Assembly (NCBI GenBank): GCA_036373915.1
Contig: DASUUU010000073.1
Span: 41,157-105,156 of the forward strand
Source: JASLBX01 sp036373915
Lineage (GTDB): Bacteria; Actinomycetota; Actinomycetes; Jiangellales; Jiangellaceae
Direction of reading: 5' to 3'
Length of the DNA stretch: 64,000 nucleotides
Shown: one piece after another, positions 46,662 to 54,706 of the stretch
How positions within the stretch are numbered: position 1 is the first letter of the stretch
Layout: every line of letters begins with the position of its first letter
Translations under genes and position numbers: made by a program
Notes under the pieces: generated by a model
What the model was told of the DNA's origin: nothing
The model's database searches: none
The model's input: the letters and a program-made list of their open reading frames with translations, nothing else

Positions 46662-48401
46662 GTGCGGACTCTTCCTTACGCCGACCCCGGCGTCCCTGAT
46701 ACCCGCTCCCCGGCGAGATTCCTGAGGTGGATCGCCGGGGGGCAGTCCGGCACGCTCGCACTCGGAATGACGCTGGGAGTTGCCTGGATGCTGGCACAGG
46801 CGTTGGTGCCATGGGCCATCGGCAACGGAATCAACCAGATCATCGAGGGCGACACCACCTCGGCGTGGCAGTGGGCCGCGGTCGTGGCCGCCCTCGGCCT
46901 GACCCAGGCGGTCGCGGGCGTAGCCAGGCACCGGGTTGCGGTCGCCAACTGGCTCTACGCGGCCTTCCGGACCATCCAGTTGGTCGCCCGGCACACCGCG
47001 CGCACCGGCCCGGCCGTCCCCAAGGCGATGCCGACCGGCGAGGTCGTGGCCACGGTGTCGTCCGATGCCATGCACATCGGGCACGTCTTCGACACCTCCG
47101 CCCGGTTCGCCGGCGCCATAGCGTCGTACGTGGTGGTGTCCGTCATCGTGCTGAACATATCGGTGGCCCTCGGTCTCATCGTGTTGATCGGAGTCCCTGT
47201 TCTGGTGCTCGCGCTGATGCCGATCGTGCGGCCGCTCCAGCGCCGCCAGCGCGCGCAGCGGGAGGCACTGGGCAAGCTGACCTCACTGGGCGCCGACACC
47301 GTCGTCGGCCTGCGGGTACTCCGCGGCATCGGCGGCGAGCAGGTGTTTTCGCAGCGTTACGGGCAGCGATCTGAGACCGTGCGGACGGCGGGCGTCCGGC
47401 TGGCCACGACCTTCTCGTACCTCGACGCTGCGCTGGTGCTCCTGCCAGGAGTGTTCCTGGTGGCCCTGACCTGGGTGGGAAGCCGGCTCGTCATCAACGG
47501 CACGGTTGCTCCCGGCGATCTGGTAGCGCTCTACGGGTTCGCCTTCTTCCTGCTGATACCGGTGCGCACGGCGGGCGAGATGACGTTCATTGTGACCCGC
47601 GCGATCATCGCCGCCCGTCGGGTGCTCAAGGTCCTCACGGTCGAGCGCGACGTGGTCGACTCTGATGCCACTGCACTGGCTGCTCCGCAGCTATCACCTG
47701 ATCCGGCGGCGCGGGACGACATGGTGCTGACAGACGCGACCTGCGGGTTGGCGATCAACGGCGGCGAGCTGACCATGCTGGTGTCCGACCGGCCCAGCGA
47801 AACGGCCGCGATCGCCGACCGCCTCGGCCGTCTGGTGCCGCAGAACGGCGTGGCGCTTCGTGGGGTGCCGCTCCACGACATGCCCGTGGCGGAGGTTCGC
47901 CGCCGCATCGTCGTGAGCGATCCGGAGCCGATGCTGTTCACGGGGACTCTGCGTGGAGCCCTCGATCCGGCGGAGCGGCACAGCGACGCCGAGTTGCTGG
48001 CCGCACTCAGGACGGTGGCGGCCGGCGACGTGCTGGAATCCCTCCGGGAGGGGCTTGACGGCGTGATCGACGAACGCGCCCGATCCCTTTCCGGTGGGCA
48101 GCGCCAACGGGTCGCCCTGGCCCGGGTGCTCCTGCGGCAGCCGGAGGTTCTCGTCCTCGTCGAGCCGACCAGCGCGGTCGACGCGCACACCGAGGCCGCT
48201 ATCGCCGCCAACCTGCGTGACGTCAGGGCCGGCCGTACCACGGTCGTGGTCACGGCGAGTCCGTTGATGCTCGGCCAAGCCGACACCGTCGCGTGGATCG
48301 TCGACGGCACCGTCGCCGCCGTGGGCCGCCATGACGAACTGATCTCCACCGTCCCCGAGTACCGCCGAACCGTCACCAGAGAGGAGGAGGCAGCACTGTG
48401 A
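46662..48401 (+). CDS. ABC exporter half with degenerate nucleotide site (TMD-NBD)
   Basis: 579 residues: six membrane segments (about 30-330) with an ABC exporter fold, then a nucleotide-binding domain. The Walker A is lost (LVSDRPSETAAI where GxxGxGKST belongs), and the switch His is lost (VVVTASPLM). The signature LSGGQRQRVALARVLL is intact, and Walker B keeps its Glu (LVLVEPTSAVD). Alone it could not bind ATP productively; paired with the next gene product, its LSGGQ can complete the partner's ATP site. GTG start. Substrate unknown (lipid, peptide or drug). Confidence 0.88.
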   Translation: MRTLPYADPGVPDTRSPARFLRWIAGGQSGTLALGMTLGVAWMLAQALVPWAIGNGINQIIEGDTTSAWQWAAVVAALGLTQAVAGVARHRVAVANWLYAAFRTIQLVARHTARTGPAVPKAMPTGEVVATVSSDAMHIGHVFDTSARFAGAIASYVVVSVIVLNISVALGLIVLIGVPVLVLALMPIVRPLQRRQRAQREALGKLTSLGADTVVGLRVLRGIGGEQVFSQRYGQRSETVRTAGVRLATTFSYLDAALVLLPGVFLVALTWVGSRLVINGTVAPGDLVALYGFAFFLLIPVRTAGEMTFIVTRAIIAARRVLKVLTVERDVVDSDATALAAPQLSPDPAARDDMVLTDATCGLAINGGELTMLVSDRPSETAAIADRLGRLVPQNGVALRGVPLHDMPVAEVRRRIVVSDPEPMLFTGTLRGALDPAERHSDAELLAALRTVAAGDVLESLREGLDGVIDERARSLSGGQRQRVALARVLLRQPEVLVLVEPTSAVDAHTEAAIAANLRDVRAGRTTVVVTASPLMLGQADTVAWIVDGTVAAVGRHDELISTVPEYRRTVTREEEAAL

Positions 48402-50149
48402 GCAAACTACCCGTCGCCACGCCGGCAGAGGTTCGCCAGGAAGCCCGGCGGTTGTTTCGCGATCACCGTCGTCCGCTGAGCGTGGCGCTCGTACTCCACC
48501 TGCTAGCGGCTGCTGCTGGCTTGGCCTCCCCCTTCCTGCTAGGGCGGATCGTCGACGGGCTCATCGAGGGTGTCTCGACGACCCGGATCGACCTGCTGGC
48601 CGCAGGCCTCGCGGGATTCGTCGTAGTGCAGGCCGTGCTGATCAAGTTCGCCATCAAGCGTTCCCTCGACCTCGGCGAGAAGGTGTTCGCTGAGCTGCGC
48701 GAGAACTTCATCAACCGGGTGCTGGCCCTGCCGCTGTCGACGGTCGAGCGGGCCGGTACGGGCGACCTGATCGCCCGTACCACCGGCGACATCGACGCGC
48801 TGTCGCGAACCGTCCGGTTCGCCGTACCCGAGATTCTCGTCGCCCTGGTCACGACGGTTCTGACACTCGGCGCGGCGATTCTCACCGGCCCGATCGTGGC
48901 CGCGGCCGCGGTGGTCGGCGTGCCGTTGCTCTACGCGGGCACCCGCTGGTACCTCCGCCGCGCCCGGTCCGGCTACCTGTGGGAACGAGCAGCGTACGCG
49001 ACCCTCGACGGCTCGGTGACCGAAACCGTCGACGGGGCCCGCACCGTGGAGGCCCTGGACCTCGCCGATATCCGGATCAAGCGGATGGAGGACGACCTCG
49101 CCGATGCCTACGCGGCCGAGCGGCGAACCCTGTTCCTGCGCACGGTCTGGTTCCCGTCGGCCGAGATGTCGTACATCCTGCCGGTCGTCGCGACACTGGC
49201 CTGGGGAGCCTGGCTGGCTTCGGCCGGGCACGCCACTGTCGGGCAGGTGACCACCGTCGTTCTCTACATGGTGCAGATCATCGATCCGGTCGACCGGCTC
49301 GTCTCGTGGCTGGACGAGCTGCAAGTCGGCACGTCGTCGCTGGCCCGCATCGTCGGCATCGCCAAGGTGCCGCCGGACCGACAGGCCAGCGGCGAGCGAC
49401 CCGACGGTGAAGACATCAGCGCCGCAGACGTGCTCTACGCGTACCGGGAAGGGCAGGACGTCCTGCACGGGGTGTCTCTCGACCTCCGGCACGGCGAGCG
49501 CCTGGCGATCGTCGGGCCGTCAGGGGCGGGCAAGTCCACCCTGGGCCGCCTGCTCGCCGGCATCCATCCACCTCGCACGGGGCGGGTTGACGTTGGCGGC
49601 GTCCAGCTTGTCGACCTTCCCTTGGAACAGCTGCGCCGCGAAGTCGTGCTCGTGACCCAGGAGCACCACGTGTTCGTCGGCACGCTACGCGACAACCTGG
49701 CCCTGGCTTCGCCGGATGCGCCCGACGACGAGCTCCGGCGGGCACTGGCGGCGGTCGACGCGCTCGAGTGGGTCGACCAGCTGCCGGATGGCCTGGACAC
49801 CGTGGTCGGTTCGGGCGGTCACCCGATCGGGCCGGCCCAGGCGCAGCAGCTCGCGCTCGCCCGGATCGTGCTCGCCGATCCGCACACGCTGGTGCTCGAC
49901 GAGGCGACGTCACTGCTCGACCCCCGGGCAGCACGTCACCTCGAGCGGTCGCTGGCATCGGTTCTGGACGGCCGGACCGTCGTCGCGATCGCGCACCGGT
50001 TGCACACCGCGCACGACGCGACCAGGGTGGCCGTCGTGGAGGGCGGCCGGATCTCCGAGATCGGCAGCCACGACGAGCTGGTCGCGGCCCGCGGCGCCTA
50101 CGCGGCCCTGTGGGACTCCTGGCACGGCACGCCTGCCCCATCGAGGTAG
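48398..50149 (+). CDS. ABC exporter half with intact Walker motifs (TMD-NBD)
   Basis: 583 residues: six membrane segments (about 20-300), then an NBD with Walker A GPSGAGKSTLGR, Walker B TLVLDEATSLLD and His-switch VAIAHRLHT. Its signature is degenerate (IGPAQAQQLALARI in place of LSGGQ). It overlaps the first half gene by GTGA and should form the heterodimer with it: one consensus ATP site (its Walker A plus the partner's LSGGQ) and one degenerate site, the TmrAB/BmrCD type layout. It ends 83 bp before the convergent alcohol dehydrogenase gene. Confidence 0.9.
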   Translation: MSKLPVATPAEVRQEARRLFRDHRRPLSVALVLHLLAAAAGLASPFLLGRIVDGLIEGVSTTRIDLLAAGLAGFVVVQAVLIKFAIKRSLDLGEKVFAELRENFINRVLALPLSTVERAGTGDLIARTTGDIDALSRTVRFAVPEILVALVTTVLTLGAAILTGPIVAAAAVVGVPLLYAGTRWYLRRARSGYLWERAAYATLDGSVTETVDGARTVEALDLADIRIKRMEDDLADAYAAERRTLFLRTVWFPSAEMSYILPVVATLAWGAWLASAGHATVGQVTTVVLYMVQIIDPVDRLVSWLDELQVGTSSLARIVGIAKVPPDRQASGERPDGEDISAADVLYAYREGQDVLHGVSLDLRHGERLAIVGPSGAGKSTLGRLLAGIHPPRTGRVDVGGVQLVDLPLEQLRREVVLVTQEHHVFVGTLRDNLALASPDAPDDELRRALAAVDALEWVDQLPDGLDTVVGSGGHPIGPAQAQQLALARIVLADPHTLVLDEATSLLDPRAARHLERSLASVLDGRTVVAIAHRLHTAHDATRVAVVEGGRISEIGSHDELVAARGAYAALWDSWHGTPAPSR

Positions 50150-50150
50150 C

Positions 50151-50169
50151 GGTCCACTTGGCCTGGACC
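50151..50169. terminator. Possible terminator hairpin after the ABC exporter genes
   Basis: GGTCCA (50151-50156) and TGGACC (50164-50169) form a perfect 6-bp stem with a 7-nt loop, right after the exporter stop codon. No T-run. Confidence 0.35.
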
Positions 50170-50232
50170 AGCCGTGGTGCGGGCCACCGAGCCTCCACGA
50201 TTCGCCGGGCCCCAGGAAGCTTGGTGCGGCCA

Positions 50233-51306
50233 TCAGAACCTCACGATGGTGCGCCCGCCCTCCCCTCGTCGCATGCGGTCGAGTGCCTCGGGCGCATCGC
50301 CTAGCCCGACCCGGTGGGTCACCAGCAGGTTCGGGTCGAAGACACCGTTCAGCACCGCCTCGGCCAGGCCGGGCAGGTCGGCGTCTGGATCCGACGAGCC
50401 GTAGACGGAGGAGCGCAGCGTCCGGGCGAAGTGGAACAGCTCGGCCGCGCTGAACTCGGCTCGGTCGTCGCGCCGGCCGATGCCCAGGATCGTGCACGAG
50501 CCGCCCCTGCGCGCGAGGCTCCACGCCGAACGGATCGTCTCGGCTCGACCGACACACTCGAAGGCGTGGTCGACGCCGCGCCCGCCAGTGACGGCCCGCA
50601 CCTGCCGAGCAGCGGTGTCACCTGCCGGCACGAACTCTGTCGCTCCGGCGGCGAGCGCGAGCGGCTGCTTGCCCGCTGAGACGTCGACGGCGATGATCGG
50701 CTCGGCCCCGGCGGCGCGTGCTGCGGCGAGTACCGCCAGGCCCACACCGCCGAGCCCCACCACGGCCACCGACTCGCCGGCACGGACGTTCGCTGCCTTC
50801 GTGACCGCGCCGAGGCCGGTCAGGACCGCGCAGCCGAGCAGCGCCGCGTCTTCCAGCGGCACCTCCTGCGTGATCGGGACGACGGCACGCGCAGGCACGA
50901 CGACCTGCTCGGCGAGTGCGCCAAGGCCGAGCGTGACGTGTACAGCTGTCCCGTCGGCGAGGGCGCCCGAAGGAACCGACGCCTTCATGCCGTTGGCGCA
51001 CAACCAGGGCTCACCATGGGTGCAGAACCAGCACGACCGGCACGGCGGTGCCCAGTTGAGGACGACATGATCACCCACGGACACCCGGTCGACAGCCGCT
51101 CCGACCTCGCTCACCACACCAGCGGCCTCGTGGCCGAGCACGAGAGGGAACTCCGGCGCGAACGTCCCGTCGATCATCGACAGGTCCGAGTGGCACACCC
51201 CGGCTGCGGAGATGTCGACCAGCACAAAATCCGGGCGGAGGCCCGGCAGCTCGACGTCCTCGACTGCCACCTCGGCACCCGCCGAGCGGGCCACGAGAGC
51301 CTTCAC
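50233..51306 (-). CDS. Zinc-dependent alcohol dehydrogenase (MDR superfamily)
   Basis: 357 residues. Catalytic zinc ligands lie in GVCHSDLS and GHEAAGVV; the structural-zinc loop has four Cys in CRSCWFCTHGEPWLC. The Rossmann NAD motif is VVGLGGVGLAVL. The GTG at 51306 overlaps the stop of the aldehyde dehydrogenase gene, so the two act together: alcohol to aldehyde, then aldehyde to acid. The closest classes are zinc alcohol dehydrogenases including NDMA-dependent and class III types; substrate unclear. Confidence 0.92.
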   Translation of the reverse strand: MKALVARSAGAEVAVEDVELPGLRPDFVLVDISAAGVCHSDLSMIDGTFAPEFPLVLGHEAAGVVSEVGAAVDRVSVGDHVVLNWAPPCRSCWFCTHGEPWLCANGMKASVPSGALADGTAVHVTLGLGALAEQVVVPARAVVPITQEVPLEDAALLGCAVLTGLGAVTKAANVRAGESVAVVGLGGVGLAVLAAARAAGAEPIIAVDVSAGKQPLALAAGATEFVPAGDTAARQVRAVTGGRGVDHAFECVGRAETIRSAWSLARRGGSCTILGIGRRDDRAEFSAAELFHFARTLRSSVYGSSDPDADLPGLAEAVLNGVFDPNLLVTHRVGLGDAPEALDRMRRGEGGRTIVRF

Positions 51307-52718
51307 CGCTGGATCGCCTTGGTCTGGAGGAACTCCTCCATGCCGTAGGTTCCCAACTCGCGACCGAAGCCGGACCACTTGTAACCGCCGAACGGCGCCA
51401 GCGGGTTGAACTGACCGCCGTTGATGTCGACCGTGCCGGTGCGCATCCGGCGAGCGACGTCGAGGGCGCGCGCCTCGTCGGCGGACCATACGGCTCCCGC
51501 TAGCCCGTAGTCGGAGTTGTTCGCGATCCGCACCGCGTCGTCATCGTCTTCGAACGGCATGATGGCGAGTACCGGGCCGAAGATCTCCTCCTGCGCAAGG
51601 CGGCTGTCCGGATCGACGTCGGCGAACACCGTCGGCGCGACGAAGTAGCCGACCTCTGGCACGGCCGCGTCGAGGCCGCCGGTGATCAGCCGGGCGCCGT
51701 CTGCGGTCGCCTGCTCGATGTACCCGCGGACCCGGTTCCGCTGGGCCGCCGACACGAGCGGCCCAAGGCGGGTGTTCTCGTCGAATGGATCGCCGGGAAC
51801 ATACTTGGCGGCTGCCTTGGCCGCCACGGTCACGGCTTCGTCGTACCTGCTGCGGTGGACGAGCATCCGGGTCCAGGCGGTACACGTCTGGCCCGAGTTC
51901 AAGAACGCGTTCGCCACACCCACCTTGACCGCGGCGGTCACATCGGCGTCGTCCAGGACGACGTTCGCCGACTTGCCGCCCAACTCGAGTGCCACCCTGG
52001 CGACGCGACCGGCCACCACGGATCCGATCGAGCGGCCCACCGCGGTCGACCCGGTGAAGGACACCATGTCGACTCCGGGATGGCCGGCCAGGACTGCGCC
52101 GACCTCTGGTCCGGTGCCCGGAACGAGGTTGACCACTCCGGGTGACAGGCCCGCCTCGTCGATGGCGTCGAACAGCACGTACGCGGTCAGGGGCGTCAGT
52201 TCGCTCGGTTTGAGCACCACGGTGCAGCCGGCTGCCAGCGCCGGGCCGAGCTTCGCGACCACCTGTTGCAGCGGGTAGTTCCACGGGGTGATGGCCCCCA
52301 CCACGCCTACCGGCTCCTTGACGACCAGCGAGTTGCCGATGGTCTCCGAGAGTGGGTGGTGGGCGGCAAGGTCGACGCAGCTACGCAGCACCTGGATCGG
52401 CAACGCCGTCTGGACCTTCGTCGCCAGGCGGACCGGGCTGCCCACTTCTGTCGCGATCATCGTGACGAACTCGCCTGCTCGCCGTTCGACCGCAGCGGTC
52501 AGCCGGTCAAGCGCGGCCGCCCGCGCCGACGGTTGCGCCGTCCCCCACGTCTCGAGTGCCGACCTGGCCGCGGCCACCGCGGCGTCGACGTCATCGGCCG
52601 TGCCTGCCGGCACCGCACCGAAGACCTGCTCGGTGGCCGGGTTCTCGACCTCGATCGCCGCTCCTGACGCGGGTGCCGTCCAGCTTCCGTCAAGGTAGAT
52701 CATGGTTCGTGTGGTCAT
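51303..52718 (-). CDS. Aldehyde dehydrogenase (NAD(P)+)
   Basis: 471 residues. The catalytic Cys lies in NSGQTCTAW, the general-base Glu in LELGGKSANVVL, the cofactor loop in FTGSTAVGRSIG and the oxyanion Asn in TPWNYPLQQ. The ATG at 52718 overlaps the TetR stop (ATGA), excluding the long upstream extension. With the adjacent alcohol dehydrogenase it oxidises an aldehyde to the acid, which the divergent acyl-CoA dehydrogenase pathway could consume after CoA activation (inference). Confidence 0.95.
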   Translation of the reverse strand: MTTRTMIYLDGSWTAPASGAAIEVENPATEQVFGAVPAGTADDVDAAVAAARSALETWGTAQPSARAAALDRLTAAVERRAGEFVTMIATEVGSPVRLATKVQTALPIQVLRSCVDLAAHHPLSETIGNSLVVKEPVGVVGAITPWNYPLQQVVAKLGPALAAGCTVVLKPSELTPLTAYVLFDAIDEAGLSPGVVNLVPGTGPEVGAVLAGHPGVDMVSFTGSTAVGRSIGSVVAGRVARVALELGGKSANVVLDDADVTAAVKVGVANAFLNSGQTCTAWTRMLVHRSRYDEAVTVAAKAAAKYVPGDPFDENTRLGPLVSAAQRNRVRGYIEQATADGARLITGGLDAAVPEVGYFVAPTVFADVDPDSRLAQEEIFGPVLAIMPFEDDDDAVRIANNSDYGLAGAVWSADEARALDVARRMRTGTVDINGGQFNPLAPFGGYKWSGFGRELGTYGMEEFLQTKAIQR

Positions 52719-53344
52719 GACACCGTCCGTTGGTATTCCTGTTGCAGGCCGTCGAGTAGTGCGGTGAGTCCCAGTTCGAAGGCACCGTCGTCGACCTGGT
52801 GTTGGTGTTCGGTGAGCAGGTGGGCCTGGCCGAGATGTGGATACCGTTCGGCGTAGAGGTCGGGGTCGGCCGGGAACCCGAGAGCGAACGAGCCGAGCGC
52901 CGATCCGGTCACGAAGTACCTCATGAGGGCACCGATCCGGGTGGCGCGGGCCGGTGGCCAGCCCGCGTGCACGAGAGCGCCGAATACCGCATCGGCCATC
53001 GCGAGCGCCGCAGGACGCCGCCCGGGACCCTGCGCGAGGTACGGGATGACGTTCGGATGTTCTAGGAGCGCGGCGCGGAACGACCGAGCCCATTCACGCA
53101 GCGCGTCGGCCCAGTACACCCGGCCGAGCATCGAGATATCGACCTTGGTGGTCACCTGGTTGGCAACCGCGTCGACGATCTCGTCCTTGGTGGCGAAGTA
53201 GTTGTACAGGGACGGCCCACGGACGCCGAGCGCGGCCGCCAACTTGCGCGTGGTGAACTCGGCGAGCCCGTCGGCATCGATGAGTTCCATAGCGGCGGCC
53301 ACTATCTGCTCCCGGCTGAGCAGGCGCCGCGGTGGACGTGCCAC
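52715..53344 (-). CDS. TetR-family transcriptional regulator
   Basis: 209 residues. The N-terminal helix-turn-helix reads REQIVAAAMELIDADGL, then FTTRKLAAALGVRGPSLYNYFATKDEIV. The C-terminal ligand domain is of the TetR_C (tetracycline-repressor-like) kind. GTG 53344 is chosen because GGGAGG sits 4 nt upstream. It is the first gene of the ALDH/ADH operon and divergent from the acyl-CoA dehydrogenase gene, with a palindromic operator between them. Probably represses both directions until an acyl-CoA or aldehyde inducer binds. Confidence 0.93.
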   Translation of the reverse strand: MARPPRRLLSREQIVAAAMELIDADGLAEFTTRKLAAALGVRGPSLYNYFATKDEIVDAVANQVTTKVDISMLGRVYWADALREWARSFRAALLEHPNVIPYLAQGPGRRPAALAMADAVFGALVHAGWPPARATRIGALMRYFVTGSALGSFALGFPADPDLYAERYPHLGQAHLLTEHQHQVDDGAFELGLTALLDGLQQEYQRTVS

Positions 53345-53379
53345 TGCGCCTCCCTTCCCATTCGCCCGCAACGATGGAA

Positions 53380-53405
53380 AACTACCAGCGCTAGTTATCG
53401 CTGGT
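53380..53405. promoter_or_regulatory. Palindromic TetR operator in the divergent region
   Basis: ACCAGCG (53384-53390) and CGCTGGT (53399-53405) are perfect inverted repeats with an 8-bp spacer. An overlapping dyad AACTA (53380-53384) / TAGTT (53392-53396) is also present, recalling the ACTA...TAGT type of sites of acyl-CoA-related TetR repressors. It lies between the TetR start (53344) and the acyl-CoA dehydrogenase start (53422). Confidence 0.5.
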
Positions 53406-53421
53406 CGAGAGGATGCCGCCG

Positions 53422-54585
53422 ATGGATTTCGCACTGGACGACGAGCAACTCGCCATCCGGGACACCGCCCGTAGCTTCATCACCAGGGAGGTTATGCCGT
53501 TCGAGCCCGAAGTGCTGCGCCGGGAACGGGCGGGCGAACCGGGCCTGCGCCCGGACGAGCTGCGCCAGTTGCAGCTCAAGGCCCGCGAGTTCGGCTTCTG
53601 GGGGTTGTCGACACCCGAGGACTACGGCGGCATGGCCCTTCCCGCGGTCACCCAGTCGCTGCTGTGGACCGAGGCCGGCCGGTGCAACGTCCCGTTCCGT
53701 TTCGGCGGTGAAGCCGACAACATCCTGTACTACGCCAATGAAAAGCAGCGCGATGAGTACCTGCTGCCCACCATCGAGGGCGAGCGTCACTCGTGTTTCG
53801 CCATCACCGAGCCGGGTGCGGGTTCGGACGCCGCGAACATCAAGCTCCGCGCCCGGCAGGACGGGGACGACTGGATTCTGCAAGGCGAGAAGACGTTCAT
53901 CACCGGCGGCAACGAGGCCGACTTCGCGATCGTGATCGCAGTGACCGATCCGGATCGTGGTGTTCATCGGGGCGGGGCGACGGCGTTCCTCGTCGACCGT
54001 GCGATGGGCTGGACGTCCTCGCCGATCCACACGATGGGGCCGGCCAAACCGGCGTCGCTGCATTTCGACGACGTCCGGGTGCCGTCGACCAACATTCTCG
54101 GCGAGCTCGGCCAGGGGTTCGAGCTCGCCATGAAGTGGATCCTGGAGGGCCGCTGGCGCATTCCGGCCTGGGCCGTGGGCATAGCCGAGCGCGCCCTCAC
54201 GATGGCAATCGACTACGCGAACACCCGCGAGACCTTCGGCGCTCCCATCGGGACGAACCAGGCGATCCAGTGGATGCTCGCCGACTCGGAGGTGGAGTTG
54301 GAGGCCGCGCGCGGACTGGTGCTGCGGGCGGCTTGGACTGTCGACCAGGGCAGGGACGCCCGGCACGCGTGCGCGCTGGCCAAGCTGTATGCGGCCGGGA
54401 TGGTGAACCGCGTGGTCGACCGCGCGTTGCAGGTCCACGGCGGCATGGGGTACACCCGAGAACTGCCCCTGGAGCGCATGTACCGGCAGGCCCGGCTGAT
54501 CCGCATCTTCGAAGGTACCGACGAGATGCAACGCCTGATCATCTCGCGGGATCTGCTCCGCGGGTACACCTCGGTCGGTTTCTAG
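53422..54585 (+). CDS. Acyl-CoA dehydrogenase
   Basis: 387 residues. FAD/acyl-CoA dehydrogenase motifs: FAITEPGAGSDAANIK, FITGGNEADFAIV, RETFGAPIGTNQAIQ, and RIFEGTDEMQR carrying the probable catalytic Glu. It oxidises an acyl-CoA at C2-C3 and passes electrons to ETF. ATG 53422 has GAGAGGA at 8 nt spacing, favoured over the ATG at 53413, which overlaps that site. Divergent from the TetR gene across the operator; probably used with the ALDH/ADH pair in degrading a fatty or branched substrate. Confidence 0.93.
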   Translation: MDFALDDEQLAIRDTARSFITREVMPFEPEVLRRERAGEPGLRPDELRQLQLKAREFGFWGLSTPEDYGGMALPAVTQSLLWTEAGRCNVPFRFGGEADNILYYANEKQRDEYLLPTIEGERHSCFAITEPGAGSDAANIKLRARQDGDDWILQGEKTFITGGNEADFAIVIAVTDPDRGVHRGGATAFLVDRAMGWTSSPIHTMGPAKPASLHFDDVRVPSTNILGELGQGFELAMKWILEGRWRIPAWAVGIAERALTMAIDYANTRETFGAPIGTNQAIQWMLADSEVELEAARGLVLRAAWTVDQGRDARHACALAKLYAAGMVNRVVDRALQVHGGMGYTRELPLERMYRQARLIRIFEGTDEMQRLIISRDLLRGYTSVGF

Positions 54586-54607
54586 TCAGACCGCCCTCCT
54601 TCGCGTT

Positions 54608-54693
54608 GATCATGCAACAACGGGGCGACACGCCGTCTGGACCGAGCTCTGATCTGCATGCTTGGTCGGCGTGTCGCCCATTTCTGCATGATC
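54608..54693. repeat. Long inverted-repeat element, copy 2
   Basis: GATCATGCA (54608-54616) and GGGCGACACGCC (54623-54634) recur inverted at 54685-54693 and 54668-54679, around a 33-bp loop. Both blocks match the arms of the element at 28691-28792. It sits in the gap between the convergent acyl-CoA dehydrogenase and succinate-semialdehyde dehydrogenase genes, where it may serve as a bidirectional terminator. Confidence 0.8.
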
Positions 54694-54706
54694 GGCGCTC
54701 GAATGA

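Noticed and set aside
51307..51489. N-terminal extension of the alcohol dehydrogenase to 51489
   Set aside because: It overlaps the aldehyde dehydrogenase coding sequence; the GTG at 51306 forms the usual GTGA overlap.
52719..53093. Extension of the aldehyde dehydrogenase to 53093
   Set aside because: Falls inside the TetR gene; the ATG at 52718 overlaps the TetR stop and starts the normal ALDH sequence.
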